Below, in pieces: positions 10,991 to 21,480 of a stretch of 64,000 nucleotides of DNA. The position numbers and the translations under genes are program-made. Every line of letters starts with the position of its first letter. Position 1 is the first letter of the stretch. The DNA is from Paragorgia papillata (Eukaryota > Cnidaria > Anthozoa > Scleralcyonacea > Coralliidae), in contig JAWNZC010000337.1 in assembly GCA_035771165.1 (NCBI GenBank), positions 2,282,501-2,346,500 of the forward strand, given 5' to 3'. Below the pieces are notes generated by a model, which saw only the letters and a program-made list of their open reading frames with translations, did no database searches and was not told the DNA's origin.

Positions 10991-11765
10991 TGGCTTCGAC
11001 TTGTATGCACATAATTTAGGAGAGGATAACTCAACTGTTATAGGCTAATATGACCCCAAGGAACAACTTGGGATGTGTGCCAAAATCTCTATCCGAGGCG
11101 AACAGCCCGAAAATGACCACGGCCTTTTTCACTGGAAGTGCTACTTCCGACATAGCTGTATCTTCTAAATCGTTTGAGCTACAGATTTTTTTAGGTGCTC
11201 AAAATGTTCAGAATGGCCATGTTTAAGGGGGTCATACGAGAGTGAAAAATCTCTAATTTGATATTTTACGAGAAAATCGCTAAAAACCGTTAGGGCAACT
11301 TCTCACCATACAAATACCTACATACTGGAATTGCCATATATTTATTAACTTAAACTTTCCGGACTTTGAGCAAAGTTAGAACATTTGTGTTATTTACTAG
11401 AGTTGAACTGACAATTTTGAGTTTGATCAAGGCATTTTTTTTAAAAGAAAGAAAGCGAGCATTTAATGAATATAAAGCGATTGTAGTTTCAATCAATATT
11501 ATCAATGGAATGTTAACTTAAAATTAAAAAATGAAAAACAAAGCTTATTCCTTTAGTAGGCAGCAGTATCTAGAGAGCTTAAATGTTTCAATGATCAGCA
11601 GGGAAGTTTCCCAACAGTCAACAATGCAACTTTTAGAACCACATTAGTACTGTTTTCCCATAGAATTGTAATATATATTGCAATTTGAAATAATAACACA
11701 ACTTGAGCTCTAATTGTTGCCAAGTATAGGTAATTGTCTGTTGTCACTTCTTTTACATTATAGTG
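10991..11765. other. insertion of unknown type in the Helentron Rep region
   Basis: Helentron coding sequence stops at LLHYSG (11766) and resumes with RFATNPEY near 10980; in related elements these parts are adjacent. The intervening roughly 770 bp have no recognisable ORF or terminal repeats. Curiously, the insert begins with CACTATAATGTAAAAG (11744-11759 complement), an inverted copy of the host's CTTTTACATTATAGTG beside it. Confidence 0.45.
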
Positions 11766-14264
11766 TTATCCACTATAATGTAAAAGTCGAGCATTAAAGT
11801 ACTTCACTGGTGACAATTTAATCTTTCTATCTTCAGTGAAGCCAAACTGTCCTTTTGGAAACAACACTGGAAATGCAAGCTCTTCACATTTTATGTCTCT
11901 CATTATTGATACAGGGTGTTTGTTTTCTCCAGGTGCAATATTGTATACTTCATTCCCTAATGAACAATTTTTATTACTTTGTATTGTAACAGGGTAATCT
12001 GGTAATACAGATTGTAAACATGTCACATTAGTTGCTTGTCTATATTCATTCAATGGGTCATCTTTTTCCTCAGTATCATCATCATTCGTAACATGTTGCT
12101 TGCAGTTTTCTGTTAAGGACTTTTCATTTTTATCAAAATTTATACCTGAAGTATTGTCATCTTCTTCTAAACTGGTAAGTTTCGCACTGATATTTTGAAT
12201 ATCAATTGTAATATTATTATACAATGGATTGTTTACCTTGAGCCAGTTAAGAGCATCAAGAATGAACTGAGGATGTACTGCTTGAAAATACACATGACCT
12301 CTGAATTCAAGTTTTCTTTTTAGTTTCAACATTATAATACCCGATCTTTCTGGTGGCCGTGGTAAAACTTTACATGTCTCATCACATTCAACCGGCACAT
12401 TACAGATTGCTCCCTTAACTTTTCTTTGTTGTCCTTTTGGCATCACTATTATCTTTTCAAAAACTATTCGCTGTGCAATAAGAATTTGTTCAAGTTTTTC
12501 TAGATATGCAAGTTCAACTGGTATTTTGTCAACATACATGTTATTATGTACTGCCTGGCATGGGATATTGCCTTTTGAAACCTTTGAATGACAGGTTTTA
12601 CAAATGTATTCTTTTTCATCAAATGACTTTATATTAGTAAAGAGAGATTCATTGGTCTGAATGTATTTATTTTTTTGTAATAGTATGACTGATTTTCTAT
12701 ACAGTAATCGGTTGCAAACAGAACATATATAATAAGGACCTTCTTTTATTTTATTGTGGAACCTAGTAATACAATTGTCCAAATCATGCAACAAGGGTTT
12801 TTTCTTTGTTGCTCTACTGGTAGCTCTTGTTTGAAGGAGCTCTTTCTTTTTCATAGGATCCATTGATTGATATTTTTTGGTATTTGTTCCAATTAGGAGC
12901 TCTTTCTTTTTCATAGGATCCATTGATTGATATTTTTTGGTATTTGTTTCAAGGAGCTGTTTCTTTTTCATAGGATCCATTGATTGATATTTTTTTGAAT
13001 ATGTTCCAAGGAGCTCTTTCTTTTTCATAGGATCCATTGATTGATATTTTTTGGTATTTGTTCCAAGGAGCTCTTTCTTTTTCATAGGATCCATTGATTG
13101 ATATTTTTTGGTATTTGTTTCAACTAGATCTTTCTTTTTCAAAGGATCTATTGATTTATAATATAAAGCAGATTTCTCTGACCTCATTTTTTTCTTAGCA
13201 GGTTCCAAATTTGCATACCATTTACCACTGTTCTCCTTACTTTTGTCCGCAAGTAACCTTCTTTGTGTAGTAGACTTATGCTTTCTTATGATCTTTGTCC
13301 TCTCTGATTTTGTTAATTGACATGAACATGACATAAATTGAATGTTGTATTGTACTTCCCCACATTTAAGTTCTTGTGTAATAATATTGCAAAGTTTATT
13401 AATAACAGAAGAAGAATCAGTAAATTTTTCAAATAAATTAATTGTTCGCCTTTCATTGGATGCAACTAAAAAATATTTTGTTGTTTTTTGTTTTGTATTA
13501 TTCACATGCTGAAAAATGCAACTTAGACAATAGGTTGAAAGCCACAGCAAAAATCCTGTATTTTCCATAGTGTTGTCTGAAATTATCTCCTCAAGGACAT
13601 GTTTACTAGGAACAGAATTAGAAGACAATGTACCCTGGTATCTTGCATTAAATACTACATCAATATCAGCACCACATATATTTACAATGTGTGGCATATA
13701 ATCACTCGTAAACTCCTTTCCATCATTCAAGGCTTCCCTGTGAATCAACTTAGCATGCTCTGCAATAGCACTCAATGTAAGATCATTCCAGTAATTACAT
13801 GCTGTAATAGTAGAAAAACAGACAGAATAATAGCACATTATCACACAACATTGTCCACAAGCATTAAAATTGTCATTAAATGTCTCATTATCACATGCTG
13901 AAAAACAGGAACTTGAGTTTGACGCAGATGTGGTATGTCTATTTGTAATTTGTGTAAATTGTGCAACAGTAATTTTAACACCTTTGAGTTCAAATGGAAC
14001 ATCAGGTTTGTATAAGTTTTTGAAGTATTCAATTAAGTTATTTATTGAATTTACTTCTAACAATACACATGTGCCATGAGCATCGGCCATACCAAATGAA
14101 TCTCTAGCATGAGAATCAAATATTTTTAGTACATCATTTGAAGTTGTATAAATAGCTACGCTACTACATCCAATTGTTAACAGAGATGAAATATAACCTT
14201 CTTGTATCAAAGTTTGCAAAGCACAATCTAAGGGCATGACATAATCAGTATGGTATGTTTTCAT
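11766..14264 (-). CDS. Helentron N-terminal region: protease-like C-terminus, Lys-rich repeats, Cys-rich linker
   Basis: 832 residues. Near residue 48, KIFDSHARDSFGMADAHGT carries the Asp-x-His pair seen in cysteine-protease domains of some large transposons (a fold also known from viral deubiquitinases). The matching Cys is upstream at 14509-14511 in another frame. Residues about 375-485 are a tandem repeat of about 19 residues (core KKYQSMDPMKKKELL). Then a Cys-rich zinc-binding-like section (CSVCNRLLYR, CKTCHSKVSK), and RPPERSGIIMLKLKRKLEFR, RGHVYFQAVHPQFI and FPVLFPKGQFGF, which precede the Rep domain in Helitron proteins. The first Met is internal to the original protein. Confidence 0.8.
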   Translation of the reverse strand: MKTYHTDYVMPLDCALQTLIQEGYISSLLTIGCSSVAIYTTSNDVLKIFDSHARDSFGMADAHGTCVLLEVNSINNLIEYFKNLYKPDVPFELKGVKITVAQFTQITNRHTTSASNSSSCFSACDNETFNDNFNACGQCCVIMCYYSVCFSTITACNYWNDLTLSAIAEHAKLIHREALNDGKEFTSDYMPHIVNICGADIDVVFNARYQGTLSSNSVPSKHVLEEIISDNTMENTGFLLWLSTYCLSCIFQHVNNTKQKTTKYFLVASNERRTINLFEKFTDSSSVINKLCNIITQELKCGEVQYNIQFMSCSCQLTKSERTKIIRKHKSTTQRRLLADKSKENSGKWYANLEPAKKKMRSEKSALYYKSIDPLKKKDLVETNTKKYQSMDPMKKKELLGTNTKKYQSMDPMKKKELLGTYSKKYQSMDPMKKKQLLETNTKKYQSMDPMKKKELLIGTNTKKYQSMDPMKKKELLQTRATSRATKKKPLLHDLDNCITRFHNKIKEGPYYICSVCNRLLYRKSVILLQKNKYIQTNESLFTNIKSFDEKEYICKTCHSKVSKGNIPCQAVHNNMYVDKIPVELAYLEKLEQILIAQRIVFEKIIVMPKGQQRKVKGAICNVPVECDETCKVLPRPPERSGIIMLKLKRKLEFRGHVYFQAVHPQFILDALNWLKVNNPLYNNITIDIQNISAKLTSLEEDDNTSGINFDKNEKSLTENCKQHVTNDDDTEEKDDPLNEYRQATNVTCLQSVLPDYPVTIQSNKNCSLGNEVYNIAPGENKHPVSIMRDIKCEELAFPVLFPKGQFGFTEDRKIKLSPVKYFNARLLHYSG
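12830..13150 (-). repeat. tandem coding repeat, about 57-60 bp unit
   Basis: GAGCTCTTTCTTTTTCATAG followed by GATCCATTGATTGATATTTT recurs about every 57-60 bp, near 12838, 12898, 12954, 13012, 13069 and 13127. Translated on the minus strand each unit gives T-N-T-K-K-Y-Q-S-M-D-P-M-K-K-K-E-L-L with few changes. Near-identity between units implies recent expansion. The last unit is a degenerate founder-like copy (IDPLKKKDLVE). Confidence 0.85.
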
Positions 14265-14771
14265 TCAAAGTAGCATTATGTAAACTACCACTGTAACTTT
14301 CACTGAACTCGAGTTGATAATTTGTGTTTAGTACTGTAACCATTGCAGGTAATTCTGTCAGCAACAGATAAGATTGCCTTGACAATCTTGATAATGCAGA
14401 ATATAATTCATTGCCAATGTTCATAATTTGAATCAGGTGATATGGGTGAGTTATAGTCATTGATTTGTTTCTGAACTTATGTATCAAAGCACACAAACTC
14501 ATAGCAACACATTGCTGTCCTGCATTAGGACCAAATACATCAACATTACCTTGACTATAACGGGTGCCTGAATAGTCTTTCTGGGGTCAATAAAAGTAGG
14601 ACCAGGATTTTTCTCAATGTCTGTACTAAGATTAGCCTTGCAGGAATTAATTCTGTGGTTTAAGTTCTTGTACGTAAAAGTTTCTGCTTCAGAATTATTT
14701 TGATCTAATGGTTTTGTAGATGACTTGCATCTCTCTTTATTACCTTTTAAATAAGATGCAGGAGCTTTCAA
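14245..14771 (-). pseudogene. Helentron N-terminus: 2A-like peptide and protease catalytic Cys region
   Basis: Two overlapping frames (14499-14771 and 14245-14502). The first encodes ANLSTDIEKNPGP at 14598-14621, which matches the 2A ribosome-skipping consensus D(V/I)ExNPGP, followed by TFIDPRKTIQAP. A one-base shift near 14565 then leads into YSQGNVDVFGPNAGQQCVAM and SLCALIHKF. The Gln-x-Cys context is that of an OTU/herpes-type cysteine-protease active site. The Cys codon is at 14509-14511, and the partner Asp/His lie at about 14105-14120. The upstream start of the Helentron protein was not identified. Confidence 0.75.
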
Positions 14772-14792
14772 TGAAGCAGTTTTTGTTCACGG

Positions 14793-15164
14793 TCCGTGGG
14801 CAGAGGTGTCTTAGAAGAATTAGAAGCTATTCAGTAATGTATAGGTATTTAATTATTGAAAGATTAAGCGACTCAAAATCTCAAACAGAGCAACGCAACC
14901 CCCAAAATATGTTCACTTTGTGAAGTGTTGTCTACTCGTCTGTCGAGGCTTCAATTTCCTGAACCAATCATAGAGATAGAGCTGGATTTTGGCAACCTGT
15001 AGGGTATGTTGGTGTGATAATTTCTTAGTTTTTAAAGTAAAATTTGAACTATACTCGCTGTAGAATTAGATGGAAAAGTTCGCTCAAATTGCTGCAAGTT
15101 CTAGATTTCAAAAATTTCCAGGGAGGACCCCTGGACCCCCTTACAAATGTGGTCACTAATTTGT
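14793..15164 (+). mobile_element. truncated copy of the CAGTGCCGTAGCA MITE
   Basis: GTCCGTGGGCAGAGGTGTCT through to CAGGGAGGACCCCTGGACCC matches 22665-23015 closely over about 370 bp in the same orientation (for example AGAAGCTATTCAGTAATG, GGCAACCTGTAGGGTATG, ACAAGTTCTAGATTTCAAAA-like). The left terminus found in the other copy is missing here. Confidence 0.75.
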
Positions 15165-15294
15165 GGCTCAGGTTAATCCCTGAGCCCGGGCCGAAGGCCC
15201 GGAGCCCGGTGAGGGTGCTAATCTCGACACGCGTGGAGTTCTTTTACACGCGTGGACAAACGTGATATGCGAACGAATTTCTGTGATCTGAATA

Positions 15295-15307
15295 TTTATT
15301 TATTTAG

Positions 15308-15342
<35 letters not shown>

Positions 15343-15345
15343 TTT
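15295..15345. repeat. (TTTA)n microsatellite
   Basis: About twelve near-perfect ATTT units at 15295-15345. The stretch 15346-16182 holds no gene I can recognise. Confidence 0.9.
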
Positions 15346-16739
15346 GTATATTGTGTGGACGGACCATGCGCGGTTAAGATTGTGGGGCACTGGGGACAAT
15401 ATAGTTCTTGACAAAAAGATTTAACTAACAAATAAATAAAAGACTTGAGAAAGGAGTTTTGGGGAAACGTATATCACTTTTGAACTAAGAACAGAAACAA
15501 ATCAACGTCTACATATAAAGCAAAACAACGTCTTGAGTAGAAGGCCCGTCAAACCGAAACTCGAAAGGAGGAGAAAGCAAGAGTGAAACTTGAAAACCGA
15601 TGAAGAAATAAAGGCCGGCGAAACGGTTTAAGTTTACGGTAAAAATATAGAGCCGGCCACTCTCAGTAATCACGAACATTTAGTTTCCCCATGTATATCC
15701 TATCACTGTTAATTTTGTTTTCTCTTTTGTGTGTCTTTAAAGTATTTTAAACTTATCCATTGGACCATTTCATGTTAGTTTGCTTGCCTGTTGTATTTTT
15801 CATCTGTGGCTGCCGTCTTAATATCTTTCTTCAAATAGTTTTCTTATTGTAAAACCACTTGTGGCTAATGTAGCTTGTCCATAATTTGGCATAAAAAATG
15901 GAAAAGCAGCAATTTTTCTTTTATAAAACGCACAAATGCTGTTGAAATATTTATTAACATGTAGGTGAAAACAATTTCAGCACTTTGAAATGTCATCAAT
16001 GAATATTGCCGTGGCAGCCTGCCAGTGCCTTTCAAAAATGTTTTCAGATGCTGTGGCGATGTTTTTTTGTAAACATGGAAAGAAAGAAGTGTAAAATATA
16101 ACCCTAATATTTTGACAAACATTTTCCGCCTGCCTCGGTAGTCTGGTGGTTAACATAGTCGGCTTGCACGGTAACATCATGGTAACCTGCGATCAGGCCA
16201 GTTGTAAACTATGGCCTGATACAAATGTCGTTAAAAGTTCGTGCAGTACTTCCAGATTTTGGAAGTCGTCCTGATTGGCTATTGCAACAAAGGACTCGAT
16301 TTGATAAGGTTTAATTGGCTAGCACGCAACATCAACGGAAATTAAGTAATTAACTGATTCGAAAATCGAAAGTTCTTCGTGGGAATTGGCGAATTGCCGA
16401 GAAGCCGTTCAGGCTCCGACTAGAAAGTTTGTGTTTTCTCAAATTTACCGTTAGCGTTTTTGCCATTTTCATGGACAAGAGCGATTAAAGAAGCTGAAGA
16501 AGGAACCTCCGCGTTTTGCCCGTAATACCATGCGTGAATTAAGGAAGAGCAAGAACTGTGCAATGTGTATTGAAAGCCAGCCTAGCTGTCAAAACAATAC
16601 ACTGCTGCTGTCTTGTCGTCTGACTACGGGAAGAAACAATTGCTCTTGAAAGTTCATTCTGATCGGAAAAGCGAACGCAGTGTCCGTAATTTATAGTCTA
16701 CTGGAACTTTAATATACGCAAGTACTATACGTGTAAAGT

Positions 16740-17896
16740 TAACCTGCGATCAGGCCAGTTGTAAACTACAAATCATTGATTCTTCTCTTCCGCCCCCTAT
16801 TCATGTGACGCGCCATAGCCACAGTGGCCATAGCCAATAAAAATCACTTCCAGTTTTGTATTGCGTGTGTCTATAAAAAGCTTCACCGAACAAATTAATA
16901 ACGTCTAAGCAAATCGAATCTCAAAAAGTTCATTGTTTGTGCATAAACATCTTCAAACACGTTTATTCAGTTTTCAAGTAATCTTTCGAAGTGGCAATGC
17001 CGAAGTAAAATCTAGTATTGTATACTACAATGAACCAGCAATTTGCAATTAGGGAATTCGAAATTATTTATACGATCGGGATTCGGGAAACCAAATATTT
17101 TAATATTTGATTACAACAATTCTCAAATATATTCCCAGATATTTTAATTAAATGCACAACGGCAATTCCGATTTTCCGAATAGCCACAACATTTTAAATG
17201 TTTTCACCAAAAGTTTTGATGTTTCACCCCATTTCAACGACTGCTTAACCTTTAGCTTGGCGACGAGATAATAATTTGTCTCACGCGTTTCAGTTCAGAT
17301 TCATACATTCAGTCAAGAAAGGCTGCAAAGCGGCCTTGATATGGTTTGTATTCAGACTTTATACGTACAGTACTTGCGTATAAGTTCCAGTGGACTATAA
17401 ATTACGGACACTGCGTTCGCTTTTCCGATCAGAATGAACTTTCAAGAGCAATTGTTTCTTCCCGTAGTCAGACGACAAGACAGCAGCAGTGTTTTGTTTT
17501 GACAGCTAGGCTGGCTTTCAATACACATTGCACAGTTCTTGCTCTTCCTTCACGCATGGTATTACGGGCAAAACGCGGAGGTTCCTTCTTCAGCTTCTTT
17601 AATCGCTCTTGTCCATGAAAATGGCAAAAACGCTAACGGTAAATTTGAGAAAACACAAACTTTCTAGTCGGAGCCTGAGCGGCTTCTCGGCAATTCCCAC
17701 GAAGAACTCTCTATTTTCGAATCAGTTAATTACTTAATTTCCGTTGATGTTGCGCGCTAGCCAATTAAACCTTATCAAATCGAGTCCTTTGTTGCAATAG
17801 CCAATCAGGACTACTTCCAAAATCTGGAAGTACTGCACGAACTTTTAACGACATTTGTATCAGGCCATAGTTTACAACTGGCCTGATCGCAGGTTA
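16740..17896. mobile_element. MULE-like element (family 1), inner copy in opposite orientation
   Basis: 1157 bp with the same termini (TAACCTGCGATCAGGCCAGT...) and an exact 9-bp duplication GTGTAAAGT (16731-16739 and 17897-17905). Its sequence is the reverse complement of the outer copy: 16740-17370 pairs with about 17900-18440 plus 19680-19752, and 17345-17896 pairs with 16183-16735. So a family member inserted into another member head-on, giving a large palindromic structure. Confidence 0.85.
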
Positions 17897-18439
17897 GTGT
17901 AAAGTCTGAATGCAAACCATATCAAGGCCGCTTTGCAGCCTTTCTTGACTGAATGTATGAATCTGAACTGAAACGCGTGAGACAGATTATTATCTCGTCG
18001 CCAAGCTAAAGCAGTCGTTGAAATGGGGTTGAAACATCAAAACTTTTGGTGAAAACATTTAAAATGTTGTGGCTATTCGGAAAATCGGAATTGCCGTTGT
18101 GAATTTAATTAAAATATCTGGGAATATATTTGAGAATTGTTGTAATCAAATATTAAAATATTTGGTTTCCCGAATCCCGATCGTATAAATAATTTCGAAT
18201 TCCCTAATTGCAAATTGCTGGTTCATTGTAGTATACAGTACTAGATTTTACTTCGGCATTGCCACTTCGAAAGATTACTTGAAAACTGAATAAACGTGTG
18301 TTTGAAGATGTTTATGCACAAACAATTAATTTTTTGAGGTTCGATTTGCTTAGACGTTATTAATTTGTTCGGTGAAGCTTTTTATAGACACACGCAATAC
18401 AAAACGCGAAGTGATTTTTATTGGTTATGGCGCGTCACA

Positions 18440-19667
18440 TACCCTGGGTGCCAGAGGTTCTTCCACGCTCGTAGGGACAATGGGGATACGGGAGGACACC
18501 AGGCGGTAAATTTGCAGGCGAGCGGGAAGAACCTCTGGAACACCGAGCCGTTTCTCTGATCGCGCCGAGCCAATGAAAAGGTTGTCTGGGTCAGTACGTT
18601 CCAAAATCTGGACGTAAGACGTTGATTGGTCAAGCGAAGGATCTTTTTTTTAATAATAAGTTTCATTGGCTATCGTACACTTCTATTAATAACACGAGTG
18701 TAATATTCAACACCGTCTAGATCTAGAAGGTGCAGTCATCAGCAGTGATTTCCTTGTATATATATTCTCTCTCTGTTTTGGAGCCTATACTTTCGCTTCA
18801 CGTTGATATACAACTCACTTTTTTTGGAATGCCTTTGCTCTCTAGTGAGGATTTTTTTGATTGCGTGGGAAAAGTCTTGACTCGTTACGAGCTCAACGAG
18901 CATCAAAGCGTTCAGCGACGAGACGTCTTCGTCATTGAAAATATATATAACAACCAACAAGATAGCATCGTTGAAATATATCCTGTACGTATGTTGTTAG
19001 AAATCTATAAGCTTTCATTTGAAGTGTAGTTCAAGTCGTTCAAGTTCCTGCGTTTAATATAATTAAATATCTGAAATTCTATAACCGACTTCATGTGAGA
19101 CGTTAAGTAAATAAATATTTATTTATTATTGAGTGAACATTTTGGACATTTGAAAAAGTTCCATATAACCCAGAAACATAAGCCATACATCAAAGGGAAG
19201 CTTATGAAATTTATAACAACATACGTACAAGTTATCGTTCAACAATGCATAGTTTGGAAGTTATAACTGTCTGAGTGTCTGCATGACAAGTAACAGACGG
19301 CGGATTTCAAAGTTTATAGTGAATATCGGGCAGCGTCACTTCGCCCGAACTAAAATCAAACCAGTTTTATTAAATTTGAGCAATTTTTAGTGGTCTAATG
19401 CATAGAAGACTGTCGAGACGATAGCATTATTACTTATTTGAGAAATACAAAATAGAGTTGACTCTGGATTATTAAAATATCATTACCCGTACGGCCCTTG
19501 GGAACGGCGGTTTCAAATTTCAAATCAAAACAGTAAAACACGGCTCGGTGTTCCAGAGGTTTATCGCGCTCGCCTTCCGGGTTGGCCCCTCCCACTTTAC
19601 CGCCTGGCTTCCTCGTGTGTCCCCGTTATCCCCCACGAGCGTCGAAAAACCTCTGGCACCCAGGGTA
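18440..19667. mobile_element. MULE-like element (family 2) inserted in the outer family-1 copy
   Basis: Termini TACCCTGGGTGCCAGAGG and the inverted CCTCTGGCACCCAGGGTA, with long arms (about 120 bp) including GAACCTCTGG. The flanking 9-bp duplication CGCGTCACA is exact (18431-18439 and 19668-19676). It interrupts the family-1 sequence ...GGCGCGTCACAT|GAATAGGGGG. The interior has a protein-like ORF at 18730-19029. Confidence 0.85.
18730..19029 (+). CDS. unrecognised ORF inside MULE-like element, possible captured exon
   Basis: 99 residues; from the third Met onward (MPLLSSEDFFDCVGKV, LTRYELNEHQSVQRRDVF, VIENIYNNQQDSIVEIYP) it has a soluble-protein-like composition. I do not recognise a family. 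A plausible splice donor, CCT|GTACGT, follows EIYP near 18985, so this could be a first coding exon picked up with its promoter, as Pack-MULE elements do. Capture is an inference; it may be an unselected ORF. Confidence 0.3.
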   Translation: MQSSAVISLYIYSLSVLEPILSLHVDIQLTFFGMPLLSSEDFFDCVGKVLTRYELNEHQSVQRRDVFVIENIYNNQQDSIVEIYPVRMLLEIYKLSFEV

Positions 19668-19752
19668 CGCGTCACATGAATAGGGGGCGGAAGAGAAGAA
19701 TCAATGATTTGTATCAGGCCATACTGTTTACAACTGGCCTGATCGCAGGTTA

Positions 19753-20910
19753 ACATCATGGTTGAGTTCAAACCGTGGTGCGACTTGCAATTTTCTTCAT
19801 CTCAATATTTTTCACAAAATATCATCCTTAAATTTTTCTTTGTTCCTCGTTAGCTTTTTCTTCAAAAAAATAGAGTTATTAAAACTGCAGTTTTTTTATT
19901 TCAAATATTCTACTAGAATTAAGACTATACTTTGATCAACAGGAGTGGCTATTTCCAGGCCCCCAATAAAAAAGAGCGCAAGTGTTTCTAATCAGAAGGA
20001 ATATCAGGGGGTATTTACAAAAATTCATGCAAAAGCAGGCGAGGGGTTATTGCGTTCATGTATTTCTAGTAATAGAGTACCCCCTCCCAAAGCAAATGCT
20101 CAACAGCTGCATGTCTTTTACTGGTGACCATGCATGGCCCACCCTTCTATTTTGGCTATGCCACTGTATTAATGCTTTTATTTGTCATAGATATATTATA
20201 TAAACAATATTTTATTAGGTCATCTTTACATTTGCCCCAAGAGCTCATCATGGGGGCTCACATAGATATATTAACATGAATATGTCACATGATCTTATTC
20301 TAGAATTCTGAAGCCCCACATACACTGAAACAAAGTTTCCAAAACACATTTTGGAAATAGAACAGTGTTCTAATCAGAGATACTTGGTTTCAACATACAC
20401 TGAAAAGTTTTGTTTCTGAAACCATGTTTCTGTAACTTATTTTGGACATTTTCTCTGGTGTATGCTGTGCTTAATAGTTAATATATAGATATTACAGTAA
20501 ATACCGGATTCCTCAGCAGTACTTCAGTTGTTGATTAGGGCTCCCAAGGACCACTATTCTATTTTTCAAATTCAAGGACTTGGTAAACTCTGAGAAATAA
20601 CATCCCTACGCTACGAATTGTGCATTCCATCACACTGTGATTCCATAGACCAAGATATTTGTTGTGAAAGGATGTTCCGTACGAACTCTGGTCACATGTT
20701 TTAAGACCGATATTCGGATTAGAATTATTTATTGTCAACAGTCATACAAGTGATTGAAAAAATATTGTACAAGCGAATTTGCTGTGGAACATGCTTTGAG
20801 GCAATATGAACGAGGTAAGACATAGCCGCTTCGGTAATTTAATATGTAAACAGTTTAGGTAGTTTAAAGATTTTATCGAGAAGGTTCGTTTGTACTCTTC
20901 TGTCGAATGT
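19753..20910. other. intergenic stretch without recognised gene
   Basis: Apart from the 9-bp duplication at its left edge, no coding motif, inverted terminal repeat or array is evident. Short echoes (for example AAACAAAGTTTCC and GAAACCATGTTTC near 20330-20430) suggest an old, decayed inverted element. Confidence 0.4.
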
Positions 20911-20913
20911 GGT

Positions 20914-20929
20914 GGCTCTGAAAAGAGCC
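20914..20929 (-). terminator. histone 3' stem-loop
   Basis: On the minus strand GGCTCTTTTCAGAGCC is a perfect 6-bp stem with 4-base loop, the canonical replication-dependent histone mRNA 3' end that SLBP binds. It lies 38 bp after the H4 stop. Purine-rich GACAGAAGAGTA follows about 10 bp downstream, where the U7 snRNA-binding element is expected. Confidence 0.93.
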
Positions 20930-20967
20930 GTTTCATTTGTTTCGATGTTCTTTGCGTCGGGTTCGAC

Positions 20968-21339
<372 letters not shown>

Positions 21340-21356
21340 TCAAGCCGTTCCGCTCT

Positions 21357-21480
21357 CTATTTATAATCAACTAGCCAGACGGACCTCTGCGAAGACAGTA
21401 CCCAGAATTGATTTTTATTGGTTGCTTTTCCGGCCTCACGAGTGGCCGAATTCTAAGCACTGTGATTGGTCAAATAATTA
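21357..21480 (-). promoter_or_regulatory. histone H4 promoter: TATA box and CCAAT boxes
   Basis: On the minus strand TATAAATAG (21357-21365) lies about 80 bp upstream of the ATG. CCAAT motifs (plus-strand ATTGG) occur at about 21417 and 21465. This spacing is typical of replication-dependent histone promoters. Confidence 0.7.

Larger units (their letters stand above)
1460..14771 (-). mobile_element. decayed Helentron (Helitron-like rolling-circle transposon)
   Basis: Read on the minus strand from 14771 to 1460, the pieces occur in Helentron order: 2A-like peptide, cysteine-protease-like domain, lysine-rich repeats, HUH Rep, linker region, Pif1-family helicase, exonuclease-endonuclease-phosphatase (EEP) domain. 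A C-terminal EEP endonuclease distinguishes Helentrons/Helitron2 from canonical Helitrons. The copy is inactive: there are several frameshifts, a hAT-like element with a LINE in it at 3841-9088, and another unexplained insertion near 10991-11765. Exact element ends were not found, because such elements lack terminal inverted repeats. Confidence 0.85.
16183..19752. mobile_element. MULE-like element (family 1), outer copy
   Basis: Terminal inverted repeats TAACCTGCGATCAGGCCAGT (left) and the complement ending GATCGCAGGTTA (right) are flanked by an exact 9-bp duplication ACATCATGG (16174-16182 and 19753-19761). A 9-bp duplication is characteristic of Mutator-like elements. Removing the two elements nested in it and one copy of each 9-bp duplication leaves about 1.17 kb, close to the length of its nested sister copy. 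No transposase ORF is visible, so it is non-autonomous. Confidence 0.8.
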
